DNA from: an uncultured Christensenella sp.
GTDB lineage: Bacteria > Bacillota > Clostridia > Christensenellales > UBA1750
Length of the DNA stretch: 64,000 bases
Reading direction: 5' to 3'
Assembly (NCBI GenBank): GCA_905193155.1
Contig: CAJJNQ010000007.1
Coordinates: 1 to 64,000, forward strand
Shown: piece after piece, positions 1 through 8,188 of the stretch
Numbering within the stretch: position 1 is the stretch's first letter
Layout: the number at the start of each line of letters is the position of its first letter
Notes under the pieces: model-generated
What the model saw: only the letters and a program-made list of their open reading frames with translations
What the model was told of the DNA's origin: nothing
The model's database searches: none
Translations under genes and position numbers: made by a program

Positions 1-2
1 AA

Positions 3-48
3 CACCCCATTCGTTAGTAGTATACCATACTGTCTAACAAATGGGGTG
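3..48. repeat. Palindromic element (15-bp arms, nested inner stem)
   Basis: Arms 3-17 and 34-48 pair with a single mismatch, and a second stem (19-23 with 27-31) sits inside around a 3-nt loop. It lies downstream of the leftward hydrolase gene. There is no clean T-tract, so a plain terminator role is doubtful. Its outline (CCCCATT ... AATGGGG, with GTTC on the right flank) resembles the inverted repeat at 26057-26118. It could be an operator for a gene beyond the left edge. Confidence 0.6.
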
Positions 49-81
49 CGGTTCAAAAGCTCATCCGCTTTTTGACTGGTT

Positions 82-741
82 TTACGCTTTTTTGCGCCAG
101 GGCGCTTCGAGGAAGGCTTCGCCATGGCCGGGGATGATGACGTCCGCCATACCCGCGGCAGAAGCAATGGTGGCGCGGCCGATATCGTCATTCCAGCCGA
201 ACAGATAAGGTTCGCCTGCCTGATAGAATTCGCGGTTCATGATCGCGTCGCCGGTCAGCAGAATCCGCCCCTCCGGTGCGTCAAAGCGCAGGCCGCAGAG
301 CCCTTCGGTGTGTCCGGGCAGCGGCACGACCTCAATGCCAGGTGCGAGGAACTGCGGCGCGGGGGAGCAGTGCGCCAGCGTTTCGAATTTGTCCGCCGGG
401 AATACGCGGTTGTATTCCGCCCAGTTTTCCTCAAGATAACGCAACTCTTTTTCCGGCATGATCCATTTGGCGTTGGGGAAGGCCAGCGGGGAGACGTGAT
501 GATCGTAGTGATAATGCGTGGTGAAAACCTGCGTAATGTCCTCCGGATGAAGGCCGCAGGCATTGAGCAGTGCCTCGGGCATATCGCCTTCCGGCAGGGA
601 AGGATCGACCAGAATCTGCTGTCCGCTGCCGGAAATCAGTGTGCAGGTGGCCAGCGCCCTGCGGTAGGCGATGGAATCGCTCTCGCCCCAGTAGCGGTTG
701 CGGGAAAGATGACCGATGGTCAGAATATGGAACGTGTACAT
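82..741 (-). CDS. Metallo-beta-lactamase-fold hydrolase
   Basis: A 219-residue single-domain MBL-fold protein with no signal peptide, so probably cytoplasmic. The metal ligands are visible: THYHYDHH at residues 75-82 (HxHxDH motif), LPGHTEG with His144, TGDA with Asp165 and PGHG with His206. That is a full dinuclear zinc set of the glyoxalase II/lactonase type. Substrate cannot be assigned; a lactone or thioester hydrolase is likely. The ATG start has AGGAG 9 nt upstream. The gene is divergent from rpsF; a leftward -10 (TATAAT, complement of 795-800) lies between them without a good -35. Family certain, function open. Confidence 0.85.
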   Translation of the reverse strand: MYTFHILTIGHLSRNRYWGESDSIAYRRALATCTLISGSGQQILVDPSLPEGDMPEALLNACGLHPEDITQVFTTHYHYDHHVSPLAFPNAKWIMPEKELRYLEENWAEYNRVFPADKFETLAHCSPAPQFLAPGIEVVPLPGHTEGLCGLRFDAPEGRILLTGDAIMNREFYQAGEPYLFGWNDDIGRATIASAAGMADVIIPGHGEAFLEAPWRKKA

Positions 742-833
742 AAAACAGAACTCCTCTTTTTCGCTTTGCGGGATATCTTTTGTCTGTACTCCGTATTATA
801 ACAAAAAAGCCCGAAAAAAGCGAGAGATTTCTC

Positions 834-862
834 TTGCGCAAAGGGGATGGGTGTGGTATTAT
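834..862 (+). promoter_or_regulatory. Sigma-A-type promoter for rpsF operon
   Basis: TTGCGC at 834-839 and TATTAT at 857-862 with a 17-nt spacer. It faces rpsF and leaves a leader of about 60 nt. Confidence 0.65.
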
Positions 863-882
863 ATCAAAAGTAGCGCATTCAT

Positions 883-901
883 CCTTGCATGACCTGCAAG
901 G
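883..901 (+). promoter_or_regulatory. Stem-loop in rpsF leader
   Basis: CCTTGCA (883-889) pairs with TGCAAGG (895-901) around a 5-nt loop, between promoter and ribosome-binding site. Known S6:S18 autoregulatory leaders occupy this position. I could not confirm the conserved S6:S18 binding bulge, so this is only a candidate. Confidence 0.3.
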
Positions 902-931
902 CCATGCCAAAGTCCATAAGGAGGTGAAAGT

Positions 932-1219
932 ATGAACAAATACGAAGCTCTCTACGTCATCGACGCCGCGATGGAGGATCAGGCCCGTGCCGATCTGATC
1001 GCGCTGTTCCAGAAGCTGGCGACCGACAACGGCGCCGAAATCGAGAAGGTCGATGAGTGGGGCAAGCGCCGTCTGGCCTACCCCATCAACTTCAAGAATG
1101 AGGGTTACTATGTGCTGATGCAGTTCTCTGCCAAGCCCGAGTTCCCCCGCGAGCTGGAGCGTAACTTCCAGATCAACGAAAACATCATGCGTTACCTTGT
1201 GACCCGTATTGAGGAATGA
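932..1219 (+). CDS. rpsF: 30S ribosomal protein S6
   Basis: A 95-residue protein of normal bacterial S6 length, starting MNKYEALYVIDAAMEDQAR and containing the family segment WGKRRLAYPI. S6 binds the 30S platform as a heterodimer with S18, which is encoded two genes downstream. A strong ribosome-binding site (AAGGAGGTG) precedes the ATG. First gene of the rpsF-ssb-rpsR operon; 15 nt separate it from ssb. Confidence 0.98.
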   Translation: MNKYEALYVIDAAMEDQARADLIALFQKLATDNGAEIEKVDEWGKRRLAYPINFKNEGYYVLMQFSAKPEFPRELERNFQINENIMRYLVTRIEE

Positions 1220-1234
1220 TAAGGACGGTGCAAC

Positions 1235-1693
1235 ATGAATAAAGTCATCCTTGTCGGCAACCTGACCAGAGATCCCGAATACCGCACTACGCCTTCCGGC
1301 GCGGCGGTGTGCAACTTCAGCATTGCCGTGCAGCGCAGGTTTGCGAACCAGCAGGGCGTGCGCGAGGCGGATTTCATCAACTGCGTTGCTTGGCGTCAAC
1401 AGGCTGATTTCGTGCATCGCTTCTTCACCAAGGGCAGGAAGATCGGTGTTGTCGGTTCCATCCAGACCCGCACCTATGACGCGCAGGACGGCTCCAAGCG
1501 CTACGTTACCGAGGTTGTCTGCGACGAATGCGAGTTTGTGGATTCCAAGCCCCAGGGCGACGGCTCTCAGAGCTACGGCGGAAACGCCGGTTACAGTGCG
1601 CCCGCTCCTGCACCCAAATCCTCTGCACCCGCCAATGATTTCGCGGGTCAGGGCTTCACACAGGTCGATGATGACGACCAGCTCCCATTCTGA
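1235..1693 (+). CDS. ssb: Single-stranded DNA-binding protein
   Basis: A 152-residue SSB. The OB-fold starts MNKVILVGNLTRDPEYR and continues with the family segments NFSIAV and FINCVAW. A Gly/Ala/Pro/Ser-rich linker (about residues 110-138) leads to the acidic tip DDDDQLPF, the docking peptide for replication and repair proteins. It works as a tetramer coating single-stranded DNA. Position between rpsF and rpsR is the classical Firmicute arrangement. Confidence 0.98.
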   Translation: MNKVILVGNLTRDPEYRTTPSGAAVCNFSIAVQRRFANQQGVREADFINCVAWRQQADFVHRFFTKGRKIGVVGSIQTRTYDAQDGSKRYVTEVVCDECEFVDSKPQGDGSQSYGGNAGYSAPAPAPKSSAPANDFAGQGFTQVDDDDQLPF

Positions 1694-1715
1694 GTATAAA
1701 GGAGGTTAGACAACC

Positions 1716-1961
1716 ATGTCTGAGGAAAGAGTTCGCCGTCCTCGCGGCCGTAAACCCCGCCGCAAGGTCTGCCAGTTCTGCGTAGATAAGATCGAGCATA
1801 TCGATTATAAGGACCTGCCCCGTCTCCGTCGCTTTGTGACCGAGCGCGGCAAGATCCTGCCCCGCCGTATGTCCGGCAACTGCGCCAAGCATCAGCGCCA
1901 GCTGTCCATCGCGATCAAGCGTGCCCGCCACGTTGCGCTGCTGCCCTACACCGCAGAGTAA
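1716..1961 (+). CDS. rpsR: 30S ribosomal protein S18
   Basis: An 81-residue basic protein with the S18 features CQFCVDKIEHIDYKD and the C-terminal segment RMSGNCAKHQRQLSIAIKRA. The N-terminus has CQFC, and a third Cys follows in GNCAKH. A good ribosome-binding site (AAAGGAGG) precedes the ATG. Last gene of the operon, followed after about 20 nt by a strong terminator. Confidence 0.98.
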   Translation: MSEERVRRPRGRKPRRKVCQFCVDKIEHIDYKDLPRLRRFVTERGKILPRRMSGNCAKHQRQLSIAIKRARHVALLPYTAE

Positions 1962-1981
1962 TTTCTGTTGTGAAATGCAAG

Positions 1982-2020
1982 GAGAAACGTCTGGAAAAAT
2001 TCAGACGTTTCTCTTTTTTT
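1982..2020 (+). terminator. Intrinsic terminator after rpsR
   Basis: Perfect 12-bp stem (1982-1993 with 2002-2013), 8-nt loop, then a run of T. Confidence 0.93.
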
Positions 2021-2033
2021 ACGTTGGACGCAC

Positions 2034-2062
2034 TTGACCGATCTTCAGCATAGCGGTAAAAT
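2034..2062 (+). promoter_or_regulatory. Promoter for HMA-domain gene
   Basis: TTGACC (2034-2039), 17-nt spacer, TAAAAT (2057-2062), about 50 nt before the start codon. Confidence 0.65.
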
Positions 2063-2110
2063 AGGTTTAGGTGGTTAGCGATAGTTAACCTGCGGAAGGA
2101 GTGCTTGAAA

Positions 2111-2371
2111 ATGTTGAAATATACGCTGAAAGTGGATGGCATGGCCTGCGGAATGTGCGAAGCGCACGTCAACGACGCGGTGCGCAAGGTTTGCCCGAAT
2201 GTGAAAAAAGTGACTTCGTCCCACGCGAAGGGTGAGACGGTGATCCTGACCGAGCAGGAACTGGATGAGGAAAAGCTGCGCAAGGAGATCGGTGAGACGG
2301 GATACGAGCTTAAATCGGTTTCCAAAGAGCCCTACGAAAAGAAGGGTCTGTTCGGTTTCCTGCACAAATAA
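2111..2371 (+). CDS. Heavy-metal-associated (HMA) domain protein
   Basis: An 86-residue single HMA ferredoxin-like domain. It resembles the copper chaperone CopZ and the N-terminal domains of P-type ATPases. The metal site GMACGMC (Cys13 and Cys16) fits the family GMxCxxC loop. The C-terminus is extended (EPYEKKGLFGFLHK) beyond a typical 68-70-residue chaperone. ATG at 2111 is chosen because AGGAG lies 9 nt upstream; a TTG at 2105 in the same frame is too close to it. No copA or csoR neighbour is present, so the metal is not proven; it stands alone with its own promoter. Confidence 0.85.
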   Translation: MLKYTLKVDGMACGMCEAHVNDAVRKVCPNVKKVTSSHAKGETVILTEQELDEEKLRKEIGETGYELKSVSKEPYEKKGLFGFLHK

Positions 2372-2417
2372 GGGAGAACCTTTTATAGACTGTTCATAAT
2401 TGACGGAGCCGCTTCGG

Positions 2418-2447
2418 TTGACAAATCCCCATCCTTCACGCTACAAT
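2418..2447 (+). promoter_or_regulatory. Promoter for DUF2232/rplI
   Basis: TTGACA (2418-2423), 18-nt spacer, TACAAT (2442-2447). It lies 36 nt before the ATG at 2484. Confidence 0.7.
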
Positions 2448-2483
2448 AGATACTAGGCAACTTTGTAGGTCAGGGAGACGGAA

Positions 2484-3569
2484 ATGAGCAAGTCGAAGCG
2501 GTTTTTGTGGTCTTTGGTGTATGCGGTCGGGATGTTCCCGCTGGGATTGGTTTCCAGCTTCCTGCTGCCGGTTGCGCCGGTTTATTGCGGCGTATTGATG
2601 GCGCTGAACGTGGCGCTGTCGCTGTGGCTCGGCCCGGTGAGCGCCTGCATTGGTGCGGGTGCGTTCTGCCTGGGCACAGCGCTGTTTACCCTGGCGGTCG
2701 ATCCCAATATCTGGCCGATTGCTGCCTGGCTGTTTGTGCTGATGGCCGGCATCACCGTGATGATTGACGTGCAGCTGCGTCGCAAAACGCCTCTGTTCTA
2801 CACCATGCTCAATGCAGGGCTGACGATTGTGGTGTTCGGTGCGCTGAGCTATATCGCGCTGAACTTCACCGTGGGCGATTTTGTGACGCTGGTCGGCGAA
2901 AAGATCGGCAAAGGGCTGGAAAGCGTTGCGGAAGCCTCGCCCCAGCTTTACGACCTGATGCTCTCCACTTGGTCGAGCATGGGCGTGCTGCCGGATGTCG
3001 GGCTGGCCGGCCCTGTGACGGCGCTGGACGCGCAGACCCGCAAAGAACTGACTTCCAGCTTGTTGGAGAGTTTCGAACTTTCACTGCGCATGAACCTGAT
3101 CGGGATGCTCGTGCAGTCCGCCATGCACATGGCGGTGCTTGGCACGCTGATTCCGCTGATGCTGCGCACGCGCTATGGGCAGGGAGAGAAATTCACGCCG
3201 CTGTGCAACCTGGAAACGGTGCGCATCCCGGCAAGGCTCAACCTCGTGCTGATGCTCGGCGTGCTGGTGCTGTGGGTGCTGATACTCGTCAACGACAGCT
3301 TCTATGCCGTTTATTCCGCAGCGTGGAGCTTGGTGCAGTACATCTACGGCTTGCAGGGCTTGAGCGTCTGTGAATGGTTCCTAAAGAAGCACGGATGGAA
3401 GAAGGGCTGGCGCTATCTGCTGATGGGCGCGGGTTATGTGCTGCTGCCCACTGTGCTGTTTCTGATCGGCTTTCTGGAGCAGATTTTCTACTTCCGAAAG
3501 ATCGGCCGTCCCCGTCCGGAGGATTTCGGCCTGAAAGGACCTGACGATCGGGATGACGACGAGATGTAA
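2484..3569 (+). CDS. DUF2232 (YybS-like) membrane protein
   Basis: A 361-residue integral membrane protein with about eight hydrophobic segments: residues 8-30, 36-68, 75-95, 105-128, 205-228, 255-275, 280-300 and 315-335. The C-tail is charged (GRPRPEDFGLKGPDDRDDDEM). Family and position (between rpsR and rplI) match the YybS/DUF2232 proteins of Firmicutes, whose function is unknown; an S-component-like transport role has been suggested for relatives. It probably shares a transcript with rplI. Confidence 0.8.
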   Translation: MSKSKRFLWSLVYAVGMFPLGLVSSFLLPVAPVYCGVLMALNVALSLWLGPVSACIGAGAFCLGTALFTLAVDPNIWPIAAWLFVLMAGITVMIDVQLRRKTPLFYTMLNAGLTIVVFGALSYIALNFTVGDFVTLVGEKIGKGLESVAEASPQLYDLMLSTWSSMGVLPDVGLAGPVTALDAQTRKELTSSLLESFELSLRMNLIGMLVQSAMHMAVLGTLIPLMLRTRYGQGEKFTPLCNLETVRIPARLNLVLMLGVLVLWVLILVNDSFYAVYSAAWSLVQYIYGLQGLSVCEWFLKKHGWKKGWRYLLMGAGYVLLPTVLFLIGFLEQIFYFRKIGRPRPEDFGLKGPDDRDDDEM

Positions 3570-3622
3570 GCTCATCCGCAATTTGCGGTTTGTTTAAGAA
3601 AGAGAAAGGCAGGAGAAAAAAT

Positions 3623-4069
3623 ATGAAAGTGATACTGCTCAAGGACATAAAGGGTACCGGTAAAAAGGATCAGATCATCGAGGCGAGCGACGGCTTCGCG
3701 CGCAACTATCTGTTCCCGCGCAAGCTGGCGGTGGAGGCAAGCAATGCCAACCTCAACGCGATCGAGACGGCTAAGTCGGCGCAGAGCCACCGCAAGGAAG
3801 TCGAGAAGGAAGAGGCCAAGGCGCTGGCCAAGAAGATGAGCGACATGACGGTGGAAATCGCCGTGCGCGCAGGCGAAAACGGCCGCCTCTTCGGCAAGGT
3901 CACCAACCAGGAAGTGGCGGACGCGCTCAAAGCCAAGTACGGCATGGAGGTCGATAAGCGCAAGATCTCGATCGACACCATCAAGGAAGTCGGCGATGCC
4001 GAAGCGGTCGTCAAGCTCTATCCCGAAGTTTCCGCAAAGCTCAAACTCAAAATCGTGCCCCAGGCTTGA
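3623..4069 (+). CDS. rplI: 50S ribosomal protein L9
   Basis: A 148-residue protein, the normal size. The N-terminal rRNA-binding domain carries MKVILLKDIKGTGKKDQIIE and DGFARNYLFPRKLA; a long basic/acidic helix (about 50-75) follows, then the C-terminal domain with GRLFGKVTNQEVADAL. The ATG at 3623 is chosen over an in-frame ATG 33 nt upstream because the family starts MKVILL and AGGAG lies just before it. Confidence 0.97.
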   Translation: MKVILLKDIKGTGKKDQIIEASDGFARNYLFPRKLAVEASNANLNAIETAKSAQSHRKEVEKEEAKALAKKMSDMTVEIAVRAGENGRLFGKVTNQEVADALKAKYGMEVDKRKISIDTIKEVGDAEAVVKLYPEVSAKLKLKIVPQA

Positions 4070-4130
4070 TCGGATCGGAGAAAAGATCCGCCCCCAAAGG
4101 GAAGGGCATTGAATAAATAGGCGAGTTTTT

Positions 4131-4175
4131 GAAAGCGCTCGGCATGACGATTTGTCACGCCGGGCGCTTTCTGCG
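4131..4175 (+). terminator. Stem-loop after rplI
   Basis: Arms 4131-4148 and 4154-4171 form an 18-bp stem with one mismatch and one G-T pair around a 5-nt loop. The T-tract is weak (TTTC then TGCG). Probable terminator; it also marks the left border of an accessory patch. Confidence 0.7.
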
Positions 4176-4245
4176 TCTAGACAAAACGGAGAATGAGAAT
4201 AAAATCAGTTATTGAGAAACTTATATTTTGCTGAGAGGAAGCGCA

Positions 4246-4784
4246 ATGCCGGCAAAGAAGCAGATTACAAAAAAACTGAATACAGCGCTGAAGCTGCTGA
4301 AAGAACAGGGGTACGGTGCAGTAAACATCGAGCAGCCCGCCAAAGAAATGGGCTGTTTCACGCAGCCTGTCTAGCTGTTTTTTTTCGAGGATGGAGGAAT
4401 TGCGACAGGAATTGATTCCGCTGGCGGTCGCGGAATTTGAGTCCTACATGAAAAGCGGGAGTGAGAACGGCGCTGTCTGCCTGTACGGTATGCAGTCCAT
4501 TTCCTTTGCGCGGGAGGAATCCCGCCTGTTCTGTTTCCTTTTTATGCGGCCCAACGCCTTTTCCGAGATCAAGCAGACCCTGGATTGAGCAATCCGGCAA
4601 TGCGATGATGGACAGATATCACATCGGCCACGAAGCAGCGGGCAGGCTGCACGATCAGCGCTGAATGTATACGCACGGCATTGCCTCCTTGATTGCGACA
4701 AATTTCTGCGATTGGAATATGGAAAAAGTTGAAGGTATGCTTGACGACTGCCGACACATCTTTATGAAAGAATATGCGGCATGA
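4246..4784 (+). pseudogene. Decayed TetR/AcrR-family regulator
   Basis: Stitched across frames, the translation resembles a TetR regulator. The helix-turn-helix part is ALKLLKEQGYGAVNIEQPAK followed by EMGCFTQPV, then a ligand-domain part (MEELRQELIPLAVAEFESYM, FAREESRLFCFLFMRPN) and a C-terminal part (YTHGIASLIATNFCDW, EYAA). Disruptions are a TAG at 4372-4374 where TetR proteins usually have Tyr, a +1 slip in the T8 run 4378-4385, another shift near 4586, and an in-frame TGA near 4665. No functional product is expected. In TetR proteins the first helices bind DNA and the rest binds a ligand, often a drug. Confidence 0.8.
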
Positions 4785-4789
4785 CGTGT

Positions 4790-5146
4790 TTACCGATAAA
4801 GATCTGCGCCATCTGATTCTTTCGCTTTTTGTCGAGCAGTTTCGCCCATGTTTGTCAGCATTGCAGACACTTTTGTGGTCAGCTTTTCCGGTGAGGCGGA
4901 TGTCTCCTTCAGTTTGGAGAGGGCTAGGCCGCAGTCCAGCTCCGGCGTTTTATAAAAGGTGAAATTGTCGTCGGTGGTCACTCTGCCGGAAAGACAGTCC
5001 GGATGATGGCAAAATGGCGCTTTTCCGAAGGCGATATTGTAAAGCAAGTTGCCCGCCGCACTTCTTTGCGGCGTTTCCGTGTAGCTGCTCATGATCTTAC
5101 CGTCCAGCGCGGTCATCATGTGGCAGAAGATATAAGGTCTGCCCAT
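4790..5146 (-). pseudogene. Truncated dihydrofolate-reductase-like (RibD C-terminal) gene
   Basis: The start is intact: ATG at 5146 with AAGGAG 10 nt upstream. The first 70 residues (GRPYIFCHMMTALDGKIM, then LSGRVTTDDNFTFY) match the N-terminus of RibD-C/DHFR-like oxidoreductases, usually about 220-230 residues. The sequence then jumps to a short piece (LALSKLKE) that in relatives lies about 100 residues further on, and ends in an unrelated-looking tail. The central NADPH-binding glycine-rich segment is missing. It is open but deletion-truncated, so probably inactive. It converges on the broken TetR gene with 5 nt between them. Confidence 0.65.
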
Positions 5147-5226
5147 TCTGGGTTTTCTCCTTGCAATTGACAAATTCTTCCCGAAGAAGTAGGATGTCAT
5201 TAAGCTGTCTTTGTGCCCTACAACTT

Positions 5227-5253
5227 AAAACCAACCTTAAGTCAAGAGGTTTT
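5227..5253. promoter_or_regulatory. Dyad upstream of MerR remnant
   Basis: AAAACC (5227-5232) and GGTTTT (5248-5253), with the nested pair AACCT (5233-5237)/AGGTT (5247-5251). Size and position fit a MerR-type operator. No clear -35/-10 pair was recognised around it. Confidence 0.3.
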
Positions 5254-5274
5254 GAAAAATGAGGGAATTTCCGG

Positions 5275-5625
5275 ATGGTTTACATGGTGAGGGAAATGGC
5301 AAAGCTGCCGGGGATCGGCTGCATGAAGAAAGCCGGAATGTCCGTCAAAGACATCCGGCAGTATATCGAAAGGGCGCTGCAGGGCGATGATACGATGGAT
5401 CTTTGCCTTTCCCTGTTTGAGCATCAGCGGGGAGTCATGAAGCGGCAGATGGAAGAATTGCAGCACGCGATGGAAATGGTGGATTACAAATGCTGGTACT
5501 ACGAAACAGCGAAAGCGGCGGGCACGGTCAATGCGCCGCAGAAGAAGGAGCTTTCGGATGTGCCGGAGCGCTTTCGGAAAATTCGGGGAGAGCTTCGGAT
5601 CGTACCGGGCAGAAATACAAAGTGA
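5275..5625 (+). pseudogene. MerR-family regulator lacking its DNA-binding N-terminus
   Basis: A 116-residue frame whose body matches the second half of MerR regulators: GCMKKAGMSVKDIRQYIE (end of the DNA-binding region), then the dimerisation coiled coil (EHQRGVMKRQMEELQHAMEM) and the DYKxxYYE segment. The usual first 55-60 residues with the winged helix-turn-helix are absent, and no remnant is readable upstream in any frame. It stops 24 nt before the UvrA-like gene, so an intact ancestor probably controlled it. It may be a pseudogene or a short effector-binding/dimerisation protein. Confidence 0.6.
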
Positions 5626-5649
5626 AAGACAAGGCAGGCGCAAACCGTT

Positions 5650-8127
5650 ATGATAGATAAAATGCTGATCCGTGGAGCGAAAGTCCACAACCTCAAAAAT
5701 ATTGATGTAGAGATTCCGCTGGGGAAAATTGTTGGAATTGCGGGCGTATCCGGCTCGGGAAAATCTTCGCTGGCTCTCGGCGTATTGTATGCCGAGGGAT
5801 CGCGCCGGTATCTCGAAGCGCTCTCCACCTATACCCGCCGAAGGATGACGCAGGCGTCCAGGGCCAGCGTGGACGAGGCGCTGTATGTTCCCGCAGCGCT
5901 GGCACTTCATCAGCGTCCCGGCGTGCCGGGTATCCGCAGTACCTTCGGCACGGGAACGGAACTGCTGAACAGCCTGCGGCTGATGTTTTCCCGGCTGGCC
6001 AGCCACCGCTGCCCGAACGGGCATTATCTGGAGCCGTCCCTGGCTGTTGCGGCCGGAAAGGAACTGATCTGCCCGCAGTGCGGCGCGCATTTTTACGCAC
6101 CGTCTGCCGAGGAACTCGCCTTCAACTCCCAGGGCGCCTGTAAGACCTGCGGCGGGACGGGCAGCGTCCGCAACGTGAATCTGGCGAGCCTTGTGCCGGA
6201 TGATTCCCTCAGCATCGACGAGGGCGCGGTCGCCCCATGGAACAGCCTGATGTGGTCGCTGATGACCGATGTGTGCCGCGAGATGGGGGTTCGCACCGAT
6301 GTGCCGTTCCGCGATTTGACTGCGGAAGAAAAAGAGATCGTCTATCACGGTCCGGCAGTGAAAAAACATATCTTTTATAAAGCAAAGAACTCCAATCAGG
6401 CGGGAGAGCTGGACTTCACCTATTATAACGCCGTCTACACGGTGGAAAACGCACTGGCCAAGGTCAAGGACGAAAAGGGCATGAAACGGGTGGAAAAGTT
6501 TCTGAAAGAGGATACCTGCCCGGAATGCGGCGGCACACGGCTTTCCGCCGCCGCCCGCGCGCCGAAACTGCGGGGAATATCTCTGGATGAAGCCTGCGCC
6601 ATGACGCTTTGTCGGCTGGTTGATTGGGTACAGCGTGTTCCCGGCAGTCTGCCGGAAGAAATGCGCCCGATGGCGGAGAGCATCTGCGAAGCCTTTCAAG
6701 GCGCGGCCGGGCGGCTGATGGATCTGGGCCTGGGTTATCTGACACTGGATCGCTCGGCATCTACGCTTTCTACCGGTGAGCGCCAGCGGATGCAGTTGGC
6801 CCGTGCCGTTCGCAATCGCACCACGGGCGTTCTCTATGTGCTGGACGAACCGTCCATCGGCCTGCATCCGTCCAACATCGTGGGACTGACCGGCGTCATG
6901 CACGATCTGGTGGCGGACGGCAACTCCGTCATACTGGTCGATCATGACACGCAGATTCTGAAAGAAGCCGATTGGATCGTGGAGATGGGGCCGGAGGCGG
7001 GTGCAAAGGGCGGCCGTGTGATTGCGCAGGGGACGATTCCTGCGATGGAAGAAAATCCCGCCTCGCAGATCGGGTCGTTTCTGTCCGGAAAGGCGGAAAC
7101 GAAGCTTCGTGCTTGTGCCGCTGGGGAAGAACTGTTCAGGAGCGGCGCCATTCACCTGTCTACGTCTTCCATCCATACCGTAAAGCCGCTAGAGGTAGAT
7201 ATCCCCAAGGGGCGGCTCACGGTCGTCACCGGCGTGTCCGGGTCCGGCAAAACCACGATGGTGCTGGAAAGCCTTGTCCCTGCGCTGGAGGCAGTTATCA
7301 GTGGCAGTGCGCTGCCTGCCCATATCCGCTCAATAGACGCCGAAGGGATCGCGCACGTTAAGCTCATTGACGCCACGCCCATCGGCATCAACGTCCGCTC
7401 GACCGTTGCGACCTATGCAGGTATTCACGACGAGCTGCGCAAGCTGTATGCCAAATCTTCCGATGCCAGGGAAAAGGGCTATAAAGCGAGCGACTTTTCC
7501 TACAACACCGGCGCCCTGCGCTGCCCCGGCTGCGACGGAACGGGCGTCGTCAGTCTGGATGTTCAGTTTTTGCCGGATGTCAGCATTCCCTGCCCGGACT
7601 GCCGCGGTTCCCGCTATGCAAGGGTGGCCTATGAGGTAAAGCTCACCAACAAGGACGGGGCAAGCATTTCCCTGCCGGAACTGATGGATATGGATGTTGA
7701 CTCCGCGATCGACTTCTGTAAGGAGATGAAAATTGTCCGTCAGAGGCTGGAGATACTCAAGCAGCTCGGCCTTGGCTACCTGACGTTGGGAGAGGAAACG
7801 CCGAGCCTTTCCGGCGGAGAAGCACAGCGGCTCAAGCTGGCCGGCGAGATCGGCAAAACGCAGGAGGATTCCGTTTTTGTGTTCGATGAGCCGTCCATTG
7901 GTCTGCATCCGCTGGATGTGCGGGTGCTGCTGGGTGTTTTCCAGGCACTGCTGGACAACGGCGCAACCGTCGTCGTCATTGAGCACGATCTGGATCTGAT
8001 CCGCAATGCGGACTTTGTGATCGACATGGGTCCGGGCGGCGGCGATGCGGGCGGTCGGATCGTGGCCAGCGGAACGCCGCAGGAAATCCGGAATAATGAA
8101 AACAGCATAACCGGTCGGTTTTTGTGA
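5650..8127 (+). CDS. UvrA-like (class 2) excinuclease-family ABC ATPase
   Basis: An 825-residue protein with two ABC ATPase halves and the UvrA insertions. First half: Walker A GVSGSGKSS (32-40), zinc cysteines CPQC (141-144) and CKTC (164-167), CPEC (290-293), signature LSTGERQ (373-379), Walker B VLYVLDEP (394-401). Second half: Walker A TGVSGSGKTT (about 527-536), CPGC and CPDC pairs, signature LSGGEAQR, Walker B FVFDEP. Housekeeping UvrA is about 940 residues, so this is the shorter class linked to resistance to DNA-binding antibiotics. No uvrB or uvrC is nearby. The MerR remnant just upstream suggests former drug-responsive control. Confidence 0.88.
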   Translation: MIDKMLIRGAKVHNLKNIDVEIPLGKIVGIAGVSGSGKSSLALGVLYAEGSRRYLEALSTYTRRRMTQASRASVDEALYVPAALALHQRPGVPGIRSTFGTGTELLNSLRLMFSRLASHRCPNGHYLEPSLAVAAGKELICPQCGAHFYAPSAEELAFNSQGACKTCGGTGSVRNVNLASLVPDDSLSIDEGAVAPWNSLMWSLMTDVCREMGVRTDVPFRDLTAEEKEIVYHGPAVKKHIFYKAKNSNQAGELDFTYYNAVYTVENALAKVKDEKGMKRVEKFLKEDTCPECGGTRLSAAARAPKLRGISLDEACAMTLCRLVDWVQRVPGSLPEEMRPMAESICEAFQGAAGRLMDLGLGYLTLDRSASTLSTGERQRMQLARAVRNRTTGVLYVLDEPSIGLHPSNIVGLTGVMHDLVADGNSVILVDHDTQILKEADWIVEMGPEAGAKGGRVIAQGTIPAMEENPASQIGSFLSGKAETKLRACAAGEELFRSGAIHLSTSSIHTVKPLEVDIPKGRLTVVTGVSGSGKTTMVLESLVPALEAVISGSALPAHIRSIDAEGIAHVKLIDATPIGINVRSTVATYAGIHDELRKLYAKSSDAREKGYKASDFSYNTGALRCPGCDGTGVVSLDVQFLPDVSIPCPDCRGSRYARVAYEVKLTNKDGASISLPELMDMDVDSAIDFCKEMKIVRQRLEILKQLGLGYLTLGEETPSLSGGEAQRLKLAGEIGKTQEDSVFVFDEPSIGLHPLDVRVLLGVFQALLDNGATVVVIEHDLDLIRNADFVIDMGPGGGDAGGRIVASGTPQEIRNNENSITGRFL

Positions 8128-8134
8128 TGCGGAA

Positions 8135-8172
8135 AAACGGCAGAGAGGGCATAATGCCTTCTCTGCCGTTTG
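8135..8172. terminator. Bidirectional terminator
   Basis: AAACGGCAGAGA pairs with the mirrored TCTCTGCCGTTT, with an inner GGCAT/ATGCC stem. It lies between the converging UvrA-like gene and the leftward cyanophycinase-like operon and can serve both. Confidence 0.75.
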
Positions 8173-8188
8173 TTTGTATGGGAGGAAT

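Noticed and set aside
5242..7176. 644-codon open frame opposite the UvrA-like gene
   Set aside because: UvrA motifs on the other strand are complete; this frame has none.
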